Source of the DNA: Megachile rotundata
Lineage: Eukaryota > Arthropoda > Insecta > Hymenoptera > Megachilidae
NCBI RefSeq assembly: GCF_050947335.1
Contig: NW_027473825.1
Span: 1-64,000, forward strand
Direction: 5' to 3'
DNA length: 64,000 bases
Position 1 is the stretch's first letter, and the number at the start of each line of letters is the position of its first letter. The position numbers and the translations under genes are program-made. Positions 1-15,700 of the stretch are shown here, piece by piece. The notes under the pieces were generated by a model. It was given only the letters and a program-made list of their open reading frames with translations, did no database searches and was not told the origin of the DNA.

Positions 1-3000
1 TAATTGTCGTTCTATCGATCATATATGCATAATATGGCTAATAATATGAGTTAGATTGATAATAGTAAGAGTAATAAGTATAGTAATTGTCGTTCTATCG
101 ATCATATAAGCACAATACGGCTAATAATATGAGTTAGATTGATAATAGTAAGAGTAATAAGTATAGTAATTGTCGTTCTGTCGATCATATAAGCATAATA
201 TGGCTAATAATATGAGTTAGATTGATAATAATAAGAGTAGTGAGTATAGTAATTGTCGTTCTATCGATCATATTAGCATAATACGGCTAATAATATGAGT
301 TAGATTGATAATAATGCGAGTAATAAGTATAGTAATTGTCGTTCTATCGATCATTTAAGCATAATATGGCTAATAATATGAGTTAGATTGATAATAATAA
401 GAGTAATGAGCATAGTAATTGTAGTTCTATCGGTCGTATCTGCATAATATGGTTAATAATATGAGTTAGATTCATAATAATAAGAGTAATAAGTATAGTA
501 ATTGTCGTTCTATCGATCATATAAGCATAATATGGCTAATAATATGAGTTAGATCGATAATGATAAGAGTAATAAGTACAGTAATTGTCGTTCTATCGAT
601 CATATATGCATAACATGGCTAATAATATGAGTTAGATTGATAATAGTAAGAGTAATAAGTATAGTAATTGTCGTCCTATCGATCATATAAGCACAATATG
701 GCTAATAATATGAGTTAGATTGATAATAGTAAGAGTAATAAGTATAGTAATTGTCGTTCTGTCGATCATATAAGCATAATATGGCTAATAATATGAGTTA
801 GATTGATAATAATAAGAGTAGTGAGTATAGTAATTGTCGTTCTATCGATCATATAAGCATAATGCGGCTAATAATATGAGTTAGATTGATAATAATAAGA
901 GTAATAAGTATAGTAATTGTCGTTCTATCGATCATTTAAGCATAATACGGCTAATAATATGAGTTAGATTGATAATAATAAGAGTAATAAGTATAGTAAT
1001 TGTAGTTCTATCGATCGTATCTACATAATATGGTTAATAATATGAGTTAGATTCATAATAATAAGAGTAATAAGTATAGTAATTGTCGTTCTATCGATCA
1101 TTTAAGCATAATATGGCTAATAATATGAGTTAGGTTGATAATAGTAAGAGTAGTGAGTATAGTAATTGTCGTTCTATCGATCATATAAGCATAATATGGC
1201 TAATAACATGAGTAAGTTTGATAATAATAATAGTAATAAGTATAGTAATAGTCGTTCTATCGATCATTTAAGCATAATATGGCTAATAATATGAGTTAGA
1301 TTGGTAATAATAAGAGTAATAAGTATAGTAATTGTCGTTCTATCGATCATTTAAGCATAATATGGCTAATAATATGAGTTAGGTTGATAATAATGAGAGT
1401 AATGAGTATAGTAATTGTAGTTCTATGGATCATATCTGCATAATATGGTTAATAATATGAGTTAGATTCATAATAATAAGAGTAATAAGTATAGTAATTG
1501 TCGTTCTATCGATCATTTAAGCATAATATGGCTAATAATATGAGTTAGATTGATAATAATAACAGTAATAAGTACAGTAATTGTCGTTCTATCGATAATA
1601 TAAGCATAATATGGCTAATAATATGAGTTAGATTGATAATAATAACAGTAATAAGTATAGTAATTGTCGTTCTGTCGATCATATAAGCATAATATGGCTA
1701 ATAATATGTGTTAGATTGATAATAATAAGAGTAATGAGCATAGTAATTGTAGTTCTATCGGTCGTATCTGCATAATATGGTTAATAATATGAGTTAGATT
1801 GATAATAATAAGAGTAATGAGTATAGTAATTGTAGTTCTATCGATCATATCTGCATAATATGGTTAATAATATGAGTTAGATTCATAATAGTAAGAGTAA
1901 TAAGTATAGTAATTGTCGTTCTGTCGATCATATAAGCATAATATGGCTAATAATATGAGTTAGATTGATAATAGTAAGTGTAATAAGTATAGTAATTGTC
2001 GTTCTATCGATCATATATGCATAATATGGCTAATAATATGAGTTAGACTGATAATAGTAAGAGTAATAAGTATAGTAATTGTCGTTCTATCGATCATATA
2101 AGCACAATATGGCTAATAATATGAGTTAGATTGATAATAGTAAGAGTAATAAGTATAGTAATTGTCGTTCTGTCGATCATATAAGCACAATATGGCTAAT
2201 AATATGAGTTAGATTGATAATAGTAAGAGTAATAAGTATAGTAATTGTCGTTCTGTCGATCATATAAGCATAATATGGCTAATAATATGCGTTAGATTGA
2301 TAATAATAAGAGTAGTGAGTATAGTAATTGTCGTTCTATCGATCATATAAGCATAATGCGGCTAATAATATGAGTTAGATTGATAATAATAAGAGTAATA
2401 AGTATAGTAATTGTCGTTCTATCGATCATTTAAGCATAATATGGATAATTATATGAGTTAGATTGATAATAATAAGAGTAATAAGTATAGTAATTGTCGT
2501 TCTATCGATCATATAAGCATAATATGGCTAATAACATGAGTTAGATCGATAATGATAAGAGTAATAAGTACAGTAATTGTCGTTCTATCGATCATATATC
2601 CATAATATGGCTAATAATATGAGTTAGATTGATAATAATAAGAGTAATGAGTATAGTAATTGTAGTTCTATGGATCATATCTGCATAATATGGTTAATAA
2701 TATGAGTTAGATTCATAATAATAAGAGTAATAAGTATAGTAATTGTCGTTCTATCGATCATTTAAGCATAATATGGCTAATAATATGAGTTAGGTTGATA
2801 AAAATAAGAATAATAAGTATAGTAATTGTCGTTCTGTCGATCATATAAGCATAATATGGCTAATAATATGAGTTACATTGATAATAATAAGAGTAATAAG
2901 TATAGTAATTGTAGTTCTATCGATCGTATCTGCATAATATGGTAAATAATATGAGTTAGATTCATAATAATAAGAGTAATAAGTATAGTAATTGTCGTTC

Positions 3001-6000
3001 TATCGATCATTTAAGCATAATATGGCTAATAATATGAGTTCGATTGATAATAGTAAGTGTAATAAGTATAGTAATTGTCGTTCTATCGATCATATATGCA
3101 TAATATGGCTAATAATATGAGTTAGATTGATAAAAATAAGAATAATAAGTATAGTAATTGTCGTTCTGTCGATCATATCTGCATAATATGGTTAATAACA
3201 TGAGTTAGATCGATAATGATAAGAGTAATAAGTACAGTAATTGTCGTTCTGTCGATCATATATGCATAATATGGCTAATAATATGAGTTAGATTGATAAT
3301 AATAAGAGTAATGAGCATAGTAATTGTAGTTCTATCGGTCGTATCTGCATAATATGGTTAATAATATGAGTTAGATTGATAATAATAAGAGAAATGAGTA
3401 TAGTAATTGTAGTTCTATCGATCATATCTGCATAATGTGGTTAATAATATGAGTTAGATTCATAATAATAAGAGTAATAAGTATAGTAATTGTCGTTCTA
3501 TCGATCATATAAGCATAATATGGCTAATAATATGAGTTAGATCGATAATGATAAGAGTAATAAGTACAGTAATTGTCGTTCTATCGATCACATATGCATA
3601 ACATGGCTAATAATATGAGTTAGATTGATAATAGTAAGAGTAATAAGTATAGTAATTGTCGTTCTATCGATCATATAAGCACAATATGGCTAATAATATG
3701 AGTTAGATTGATAATAGTAAGAGTAATAAGTATAGTAATTGTCGTTCTATCGATCATATAGGCATAATATGGCTAATAATATGAGTTAGATTGATAATAA
3801 TAAGAGTAATAAGTATAGTAATTGTCGTTCTATCGATCATTTAAGCACAATATGGCTAATAATATGAGTTAGATTGATAATAATAAGAGTAATAAGTATA
3901 GTGATTGTCGTTCTATCGATCAAATTTGCATAATATGGTTAATAATGTGAGTTAGATTGATAACAGTGAGTGTAATAAGTATAGTAATTGTCGTTCTGTC
4001 GATCATATAAGCATAATATGGTTAATAATATGAGTTATGTTGATAATAATAAGAGTAATAAGTATAGCAAATTTCGTGCTATCGATCATATCTGCATAAT
4101 ATGGCTAATAATATGAGTTAGATTGATAATAGTAAGTGTAATAAGTATAGTAATCGTCGTTCTGTCGATCATATAAGCATAATATGGCTAATATTATGAG
4201 TTAGATTGATAATAATAAGAGTAGTGAGTATAGTAATTGTCGTTCTATCGATCATATAAGCATAATGCGGCTAATAATATGAGTTAGATTGATAATAATA
4301 AGAGTAATAAGTATAGTAATTGTCGTTCTATCGATCATTTAAGCATACTATGGCTAATAATATGAGTTAGATTGATAATAATAAGAGTAATGAGTATAGT
4401 AATTATAGTTCTGTCGCTCATATCTGCATAATATGGTTAATAATATGAGTTAGATTGATAATAATAAGAGTAATAAGTATAGTAATTGTCGTTCTATCGA
4501 TCATATAAGCATAATATGGCTAATAACATGAGTTAGATCGATAATGATAAGAGTAATAAGTACAGTAATTGTCGTTCTATCGATCATATATGCATAATAT
4601 GGCTAATAATATGAGTTAGATTGATAATAATAAGAGTAATGAGTATAGTAATTGTAGTTCTATGGATCATATCTGCATAATATGGTTAATAATATGAGTT
4701 AGATTCATAATAATAAGAGTAATAAGTATAGTAATTGTCGTTCTATCGATCATTTAAGCATAATCTGGCTAATAATATGAGTTAGATTGATAATAATAAG
4801 AGTAATAAGTATAGTAATTGTAGTTCTATCGATCGTATCTGCATAATATGGTTAATAATATGAGTTAGATTGATAATAATAAGAGTAATAAGTATAGTAA
4901 TTGTCGTTCTATCGATCATATAAGCATAATATGGCTAATAATATGCGTTAGATCGATAATGATAAGAGTAATAAGTACAGTGATTGTCGTTCTATCGATC
5001 ATATAAGCATAATATGGCTAATAATATGAGTTAGGTTGATAATAATAAGAGAAATAAGTATAGTAATTGTCGTTCTATCGATAATATAAGCATAATATGG
5101 CTAATAATATGAGTTAGATCGATAATGATAAGAGTAATAAGTACAGTAATTGTCGTTCTATCGATCATATATGCATAATATGGCTCATAAAATGAGTTAG
5201 ATTGATAATAGTAAGTGTAATAAGTATAGTAATTGTCGTTCTATCGATCATATATGCATAATATGGCTAATAATATGAGTTAGATTGATAATAGTAAGAG
5301 TAATAAGTATAGTAATTGTCGTTCTATCGATCATATAAGCACAATATGGCTAATAATATGAGTTAGATCGATAATGATAAGAGTAATAAGTACAGTAATT
5401 GTCGTTCTATCGATCATATATGCATAATATGGCTAATAATATGAGTTAGATTGATAATAATGAGAGTAATGAGTATAGTAATTGTAGTTCTATGGATCAT
5501 ATCTGCATAATATGGTTAATAATATGAGTTAGATTCATAATAATAAGAGTAATAAGTATAGTAATTGTCGTTCTATCGATCATTTAAGCATAATATGGCT
5601 AATAATATGAGTTAGGTTGATAAAAATAAGAATAATAAGTATAGTAATTGTCGTTCTGTCGATCATATAAGCATAATATGGCTAATAATATGAGTTAGAT
5701 TGATAATAATAAGAGTAATAAGTATAGTAATTGTCGTTTTATCGATCATATAAGCATAATACGGCTAATAATATGAGTTAGATTGATAATAATAAGAGTA
5801 ATAAGTATAGTAATTGTAGTTCTATCGATCGTATCTGCATAATATGGTTAATAATATGAGTTAGATTCATAATAATAAGAGTAATAAGTATAGTAATTGT
5901 CGTTCTATCGATCATTTAAGCATAATATGGCTAATAATATGAGTTAGATTGATAATAATAACAGTAATAAGTACAGTAATTGTCGTTCTATCGATAATAT

Positions 6001-8569
6001 AAGCATAATATGGCTAATAATATGAGTTAGATTGATAATAATAACAGTAATAAGTACAGTAATTGTCGTTCTATCGATAATATAAGCATAATATGGCTAA
6101 TAATATGAGTTAGATCGATAATGATAAGAGTAAAAAGTACAGTAATTGTCGTTCTATCGATCATATATGCATAATATGGCTCATAATATGAGTTAGATTG
6201 ATAATAGTAAGAGTAATAAGTATAGTAATTGTCGTTCTATCGATCATATAAGCACAATATGGCTAATAATATGAGTTAGATTGATAATAGTAAGAGTAAT
6301 AAGTATAGTAATTGTCGTTCTGTCGATCATATAAGCATAATATGGCTAATAATATGAGTTAGATTGATAATAATAAGAGTAGTGAGTATAGTAATTGTCG
6401 TTCTATCGATCATATAAGCATAATACGGCTAATAATATGAGTTAGATTGATAATAATGCGAGTAATAAGTATAGTAATTGTCGTTCTATCGATCATTTAA
6501 GCATAATATGGCTAATAATATGAGTTAGATTGATAATAATAAGAGTAATGAGCATAGTAATTGTAGTTCTATCGGTCGTATCTGCATAATATGGTTAATA
6601 ATATGAGTTAGATTGATAATAATAAGAGAAATGAGTATAGTAATTGTCGTTCTATCGATCATATAAGCATAATATGGCTAATAATATGAGTTAGATCGAT
6701 AATAATAACAGTAATAAGTATAGTAATTGTCGTTCTATCGATAATATAAGCATAATATGGCTAATAATATGAGTTAGATCGATAATGATAAGAGTAATAA
6801 GTACAGTAATTGTCGTTCTATCGATCATATATGCATAATATGGCTCATAATATGAGTTAGATTGATAATAGTAAGTGTAATAAGTATAGTAATTGTCGTT
6901 CTATCGATCATATATGCATAATATGGCTAATAATATGAGTTAGATTGATAATAGTAAGAGTAATAAGTATAGTAATTGTCGTTCTATCGATCATATAAGC
7001 ACAATATGGCTAATAATATGAGTTAGATTGATAATAGTAAGAGTAATAAGTATAGTAATTGTCGTTCTGTCGATCATATAAGCATAATATGGCTAATAAC
7101 ATGAGTTAGATTGATAATAATAAGAGTAGTGAGTATAGTAATTGTCGTTCTATCGATCATATAAGCATAATGCGGCTAATAATATGAGTTAGATTGATAA
7201 TAATAAGAGTAGTGCGTATAGTTATTGTCGTTCTATCGATCATATAAGCGTAATACGGCTAATAATATGAGTTAGATTGATAATAGTAAGAGTAATAAGT
7301 ATAGTAATTGTCGTTCTATCGATCATTTAAGCATAATATGGCTAATAATATGAGTTAGATTGATAATAATAAGAGTAATGAGCATAGTAATTATAGTTCT
7401 ATCGATCGTATCTGCATAATATGGTTAATAATATGAGGTAGATGGATAATAGTAAGAGTAATAAGTATAGTAATTGTCGTTCTATCGATCATATAAGCAC
7501 AATATGGCTAATAATATGAGTTAGATTGATAATAGTAAGAGTAATAAGTATAGTAATTGTCGTTCTGTCGATCATATAAGCATAATATGGCTAATAATAT
7601 GAGTTAGATTGATAATAATAAGAGTAGTGAGTATAGTAATCGTCGTTCTATCGATCATATAAGCATAATACGGCTAATAATATGAGTTAGATTGATAATA
7701 ATAAGTGTAATAAGTATAGTAATTGTCGTTCTATCGATCATTTAAGCATAATACGGCTAATAATATGAGTTAGATTGATAATAATAAGAGTAATAAGTAT
7801 AGTAATTGTAGTTCTATCGATCGTATCTGCATAATATGGTTAATAATATGAGTTAGATTCATAATAATAAGAGTAATAAGTATAGTAATTGTCGTTCTAT
7901 CGATCATTTAAGCATAATATGGCTAATAATATGAGTTAGGTTGATAATAGTAAGAGTAGTGAGTATAGTAATTGTCGTTCTATCGATCATATAAGCATAA
8001 TATGGCTAATAATATGAGTAAGTTTGATAATAATAATAGTAATAAGTATAGTAATAGTCGTTCTATCGATCATTTAAGCATAATATGGCTAATAATATGA
8101 GTTAGATTGGTAATAATAAGAGTAATAAGTATAGTAAATGTCGTGCTATCGATCATATCTGCCTAATATGGTTAATAACATGAGTTAGATCGATAATGAT
8201 AAGAGTAATAAGTACAGTAATTGTCGTTCTATCGATCATATATGCATAATATGGCTAATAATATGAGTTAGATTGATAATAATGAGAGTAATGAGTATAG
8301 TAATTGTAGTTCTATGGATCATATCTGCATAATATGGTTAATAATATGAGTTAGATTCATAATAATAAGAGTAATAAGTATAGTAATTTTCGTTCTATCG
8401 ATCATTTAAGCATAATATGTCTAATAATATGAGTTAGGTTGATAAAAATAAGAATAATAAGTATAGTAATTGTCGTTCTGTCGATCATATAAGCATAATA
8501 TGGCTAATAATATGAGTTAGAATGATAATAATAAGAGTAATAAGTATAGTAATTGTCGTTCTATCGATC
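1..8569 (+). repeat. Higher-order satellite block, copy A of the ~118-121-monomer unit
   Basis: This stretch has a specific order of monomer subtypes that recurs from 9795 and from about 41999. Rare markers fix the alignment: cacaatacgg at 111/9905/42109, the tattagcata variant at 271/10065, tcgtcc at 671/10465, gactg at 2046/11840/44044, and gttacattg near 2872/12666. The offset to the second copy is 9794 bp (118 monomers) at the left. It becomes 9545 and then 10043 bp further right, which reflects whole-monomer deletions in one copy or the other. Relative to the other copies this one lacks six monomers at about 6700. The left end may lie outside the window. Confidence 0.9.
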
Positions 8570-9794
8570 ATATATGCATAATATGGCTAATAATATGAGT
8601 TAGATTGATAATAGTAAGAGTAATAAGTATAGTAATTGTCGTTCTATCGATCATATAAGCACAATATGGCTAATAATATGAGTTAGATTGATAATAATAA
8701 CAGTAATAAGTATAGTAATTGTCGTTCTATCGATAATATAAGCATAATATGGCTAATAATATGAGTTAGATCGATAATGATAAGAGTAATAAGTACAGTA
8801 ATTGTCGTTCTATCGATCATATATGCATAATATGGCTAATAATATGAGTTAGATTGATAATAATGAGAGTAATGAGTATAGTAATTGTAGTTCTATGGAT
8901 CATATCTGCATAATATGGTTAATAATATGAGTTAGATTCATAATAATAAGAGTAATAAGTATAGTAATTGTCGTTCTATCGATCATTTAAGCATAATATG
9001 GCTAATAATATGAGTTAGGTTGATAAAAATAAGAATAATAAGTATAGTAATTGTCGTTCTGTCGATCATATAAGCATAATATGGCTAATAATATGAGTTA
9101 GATTGATAATAATAAGAGTAATAAGTATAGTAATTGTCGTTTTATCGATCATATAAGCATAATACGGCTAATAATATGAGTTAGATTGATAATAATAAGA
9201 GTAATAAGTATAGTAATTGTAGTTCTATCGATCGTATCTGCATAATATGGTTAATAATATGAGTTAGATTCATAATAATAAGAGTAATAAGTATAGTAAT
9301 TGTCGTTCTATCGATCATTTAAGCATAATATGGCTAATAATATGAGTTAGATTGATAATAATAACAGTAATAAGTACAGTAATTGTCGTTCTATCGATAA
9401 TATAAGCATAATATGGCTAATAATATGAGTTAGATTGATAATAATAACAGTAATAAGTACAGTAATTGTCGTTCTATCGATAATATAAGCATAATATGGC
9501 TAATAATATGAGTTAGATCGATAATGATAAGAGTAATAAGTACAGTAATTGTCGTTCTATCGATCATATATGCATAATATGGCTCATAAAATGAGTTAGA
9601 TTGATAATAATAAGAGTAATGAGTATAGTAATTGTAGTTCTATCGATCATATCTGCATAATATGGTTAATAATATGAGTTAGATTCATAATAGTAAGAGT
9701 AATAAGTATAGTAATTGTCGTTCTGTCGATCATATAAGCATAATATGGCTAATAATATGAGTTAGATTGATAATAGTAAGTGTAATAAGTATAG

Positions 9795-12700
9795 TAATTG
9801 TCGTTCTATCGATCATATATGCATAATATGGCTAATAATATGAGTTAGATTGATAATAGTAAGAGTAATAAGTATAGTAATTGTCGTTCTATCGATCATA
9901 TAAGCACAATACGGCTAATAATATGAGTTAGATTGATAATAGTAAGAGTAATAAGTATAGTAATTGTCGTTCTGTCGATCATATAAGCATAATATGGCTA
10001 ATAATATGAGTTAGATTGATAATAATAAGAGTAGTGAGTATAGTAATTGTCGTTCTATCGATCATATTAGCATAATACGGCTAATAATATGAGTTAGATT
10101 GATAATAATGCGAGTAATAAGTATAGTAATTGTCGTTCTATCGATCATTTAAGCATAATATGGCTAATAATATGAGTTAGATTGATAATAATAAGAGTAA
10201 TGAGCATAGTAATTGTAGTTCTATCGGTCGTATCTGCATAATATGGTTAATAATATGAGTTAGATTCATAATAATAAGAGTAATAAGTATAGTAATTGTC
10301 GTTCTATCGATCATATAAGCATAATATGGCTAATAATATGAGTTAGATCGATAATGATAAGAGTAATAAGTACAGTAATTGTCGTTCTATCGATCATATA
10401 TGCATAACATGGCTAATAATATGAGTTAGATTGATAATAGTAAGAGTAATAAGTATAGTAATTGTCGTCCTATCGATCATATAAGCACAATATGGCTAAT
10501 AATATGAGTTAGATTGATAATAGTAAGAGTAATAAGTATAGTAATTGTCGTTCTGTCGATCATATAAGCATAATATGGCTAATAATATGAGTTAGATTGA
10601 TAATAATAAGAGTAGTGAGTATAGTAATTGTCGTTCTATCGATCATATAAGCATAATGCGGCTAATAATATGAGTTAGATTGATAATAATAAGAGTAATA
10701 AGTATAGTAATTGTCGTTCTATCGATCATTTAAGCATAATACGGCTAATAATATGAGTTAGATTGATAATAATAAGAGTAATAAGTATAGTAATTGTAGT
10801 TCTATCGATCGTATCTACATAATATGGTTAATAATATGAGTTAGATTCATAATAATAAGAGTAATAAGTATAGTAATTGTCGTTCTATCGATCATTTAAG
10901 CATAATATGGCTAATAATATGAGTTAGGTTGATAATAGTAAGAGTAGTGAGTATAGTAATTGTCGTTCTATCGATCATATAAGCATAATATGGCTAATAA
11001 CATGAGTAAGTTTGATAATAATAATAGTAATAAGTATAGTAATAGTCGTTCTATCGATCATTTAAGCATAATATGGCTAATAATATGAGTTAGATTGGTA
11101 ATAATAAGAGTAATAAGTATAGTAATTGTCGTTCTATCGATCATTTAAGCATAATATGGCTAATAATATGAGTTAGGTTGATAATAATGAGAGTAATGAG
11201 TATAGTAATTGTAGTTCTATGGATCATATCTGCATAATATGGTTAATAATATGAGTTAGATTCATAATAATAAGAGTAATAAGTATAGTAATTGTCGTTC
11301 TATCGATCATTTAAGCATAATATGGCTAATAATATGAGTTAGATTGATAATAATAACAGTAATAAGTACAGTAATTGTCGTTCTATCGATAATATAAGCA
11401 TAATATGGCTAATAATATGAGTTAGATTGATAATAATAACAGTAATAAGTATAGTAATTGTCGTTCTGTCGATCATATAAGCATAATATGGCTAATAATA
11501 TGTGTTAGATTGATAATAATAAGAGTAATGAGCATAGTAATTGTAGTTCTATCGGTCGTATCTGCATAATATGGTTAATAATATGAGTTAGATTGATAAT
11601 AATAAGAGTAATGAGTATAGTAATTGTAGTTCTATCGATCATATCTGCATAATATGGTTAATAATATGAGTTAGATTCATAATAGTAAGAGTAATAAGTA
11701 TAGTAATTGTCGTTCTGTCGATCATATAAGCATAATATGGCTAATAATATGAGTTAGATTGATAATAGTAAGTGTAATAAGTATAGTAATTGTCGTTCTA
11801 TCGATCATATATGCATAATATGGCTAATAATATGAGTTAGACTGATAATAGTAAGAGTAATAAGTATAGTAATTGTCGTTCTATCGATCATATAAGCACA
11901 ATATGGCTAATAATATGAGTTAGATTGATAATAGTAAGAGTAATAAGTATAGTAATTGTCGTTCTGTCGATCATATAAGCACAATATGGCTAATAATATG
12001 AGTTAGATTGATAATAGTAAGAGTAATAAGTATAGTAATTGTCGTTCTGTCGATCATATAAGCATAATATGGCTAATAATATGCGTTAGATTGATAATAA
12101 TAAGAGTAGTGAGTATAGTAATTGTCGTTCTATCGATCATATAAGCATAATGCGGCTAATAATATGAGTTAGATTGATAATAATAAGAGTAATAAGTATA
12201 GTAATTGTCGTTCTATCGATCATTTAAGCATAATATGGATAATTATATGAGTTAGATTGATAATAATAAGAGTAATAAGTATAGTAATTGTCGTTCTATC
12301 GATCATATAAGCATAATATGGCTAATAACATGAGTTAGATCGATAATGATAAGAGTAATAAGTACAGTAATTGTCGTTCTATCGATCATATATCCATAAT
12401 ATGGCTAATAATATGAGTTAGATTGATAATAATAAGAGTAATGAGTATAGTAATTGTAGTTCTATGGATCATATCTGCATAATATGGTTAATAATATGAG
12501 TTAGATTCATAATAATAAGAGTAATAAGTATAGTAATTGTCGTTCTATCGATCATTTAAGCATAATATGGCTAATAATATGAGTTAGGTTGATAAAAATA
12601 AGAATAATAAGTATAGTAATTGTCGTTCTGTCGATCATATAAGCATAATATGGCTAATAATATGAGTTACATTGATAATAATAAGAGTAATAAGTATAGT

Positions 12701-15700
12701 AATTGTAGTTCTATCGATCGTATCTGCATAATATGGTAAATAATATGAGTTAGATTCATAATAATAAGAGTAATAAGTATAGTAATTGTCGTTCTATCGA
12801 TCATTTAAGCATAATATGGCTAATAATATGAGTTCGATTGATAATAGTAAGTGTAATAAGTATAGTAATTGTCGTTCTATCGATCATATATGCATAATAT
12901 GGCTAATAATATGAGTTAGATTGATAAAAATAAGAATAATAAGTATAGTAATTGTCGTTCTGTCGATCATATCTGCATAATATGGTTAATAACATGAGTT
13001 AGATCGATAATGATAAGAGTAATAAGTACAGTAATTGTCGTTCTGTCGATCATATATGCATAATATGGCTAATAATATGAGTTAGATTGATAATAATAAG
13101 AGTAATGAGCATAGTAATTGTAGTTCTATCGGTCGTATCTGCATAATATGGTTAATAATATGAGTTAGATTGATAATAATAAGAGAAATGAGTATAGTAA
13201 TTGTAGTTCTATCGATCATATCTGCATAATGTGGTTAATAATATGAGTTAGATTCATAATAATAAGAGTAATAAGTATAGTAATTGTCGTTCTATCGATC
13301 ATATAAGCATAATATGGCTAATAATATGAGTTAGATCGATAATGATAAGAGTAATAAGTACAGTAATTGTCGTTCTATCGATCACATATGCATAACATGG
13401 CTAATAATATGAGTTAGATTGATAATAGTAAGAGTAATAAGTATAGTGATTGTCGTTCTATCGATCAAATTTGCATAATATGGTTAATAATGTGAGTTAG
13501 ATTGATAACAGTGAGTGTAATAAGTATAGTAATTGTCGTTCTGTCGATCATATAAGCATAATATGGTTAATAATATGAGTTATGTTGATAATAATAAGAG
13601 TAATAAGTATAGCAAATTTCGTGCTATCGATCATATCTGCATAATATGGCTAATAATATGAGTTAGATTGATAATAGTAAGTGTAATAAGTATAGTAATC
13701 GTCGTTCTGTCGATCATATAAGCATAATATGGCTAATATTATGAGTTAGATTGATAATAATAAGAGTAGTGAGTATAGTAATTGTCGTTCTATCGATCAT
13801 ATAAGCATAATGCGGCTAATAATATGAGTTAGATTGATAATAATAAGAGTAATAAGTATAGTAATTGTCGTTCTATCGATCATTTAAGCATACTATGGCT
13901 AATAATATGAGTTAGATTGATAATAATAAGAGTAATGAGTATAGTAATTATAGTTCTGTCGCTCATATCTGCATAATATGGTTAATAATATGAGTTAGAT
14001 TGATAATAATAAGAGTAATAAGTATAGTAATTGTCGTTCTATCGATCATATAAGCATAATATGGCTAATAACATGAGTTAGATCGATAATGATAAGAGTA
14101 ATAAGTACAGTAATTGTCGTTCTATCGATCATATATGCATAATATGGCTAATAATATGAGTTAGATTGATAATAATAAGAGTAATGAGTATAGTAATTGT
14201 AGTTCTATGGATCATATCTGCATAATATGGTTAATAATATGAGTTAGATTCATAATAATAAGAGTAATAAGTATAGTAATTGTCGTTCTATCGATCATTT
14301 AAGCATAATCTGGCTAATAATATGAGTTAGATTGATAATAATAAGAGTAATAAGTATAGTAATTGTAGTTCTATCGATCGTATCTGCATAATATGGTTAA
14401 TAATATGAGTTAGATTGATAATAATAAGAGTAATAAGTATAGTAATTGTCGTTCTATCGATCATATAAGCATAATATGGCTAATAATATGCGTTAGATCG
14501 ATAATGATAAGAGTAATAAGTACAGTGATTGTCGTTCTATCGATCATATAAGCATAATATGGCTAATAATATGAGTTAGGTTGATAATAATAAGAGAAAT
14601 AAGTATAGTAATTGTCGTTCTATCGATAATATAAGCATAATATGGCTAATAATATGAGTTAGATCGATAATGATAAGAGTAATAAGTACAGTAATTGTCG
14701 TTCTATCGATCATATATGCATAATATGGCTCATAAAATGAGTTAGATTGATAATAGTAAGTGTAATAAGTATAGTAATTGTCGTTCTATCGATCATATAT
14801 GCATAATATGGCTAATAATATGAGTTAGATTGATAATAGTAAGAGTAATAAGTATAGTAATTGTCGTTCTATCGATCATATAAGCACAATATGGCTAATA
14901 ATATGAGTTAGATCGATAATGATAAGAGTAATAAGTACAGTAATTGTCGTTCTATCGATCATATATGCATAATATGGCTAATAATATGAGTTAGATTGAT
15001 AATAATGAGAGTAATGAGTATAGTAATTGTAGTTCTATGGATCATATCTGCATAATATGGTTAATAATATGAGTTAGATTCATAATAATAAGAGTAATAA
15101 GTATAGTAATTGTCGTTCTATCGATCATTTAAGCATAATATGGCTAATAATATGAGTTAGGTTGATAAAAATAAGAATAATAAGTATAGTAATTGTCGTT
15201 CTGTCGATCATATAAGCATAATATGGCTAATAATATGAGTTAGATTGATAATAATAAGAGTAATAAGTATAGTAATTGTCGTTTTATCGATCATATAAGC
15301 ATAATACGGCTAATAATATGAGTTAGATTGATAATAATAAGAGTAATAAGTATAGTAATTGTAGTTCTATCGATCGTATCTGCATAATATGGTTAATAAT
15401 ATGAGTTAGATTCATAATAATAAGAGTAATAAGTATAGTAATTGTCGTTCTATCGATCATTTAAGCATAATATGGCTAATAATATGAGTTAGATTGATAA
15501 TAATAACAGTAATAAGTACAGTAATTGTCGTTCTATCGATAATATAAGCATAATATGGCTAATAATATGAGTTAGATTGATAATAATAACAGTAATAAGT
15601 ACAGTAATTGTCGTTCTATCGATAATATAAGCATAATATGGCTAATAATATGAGTTAGATCGATAATGATAAGAGTAAAAAGTACAGTAATTGTCGTTCT

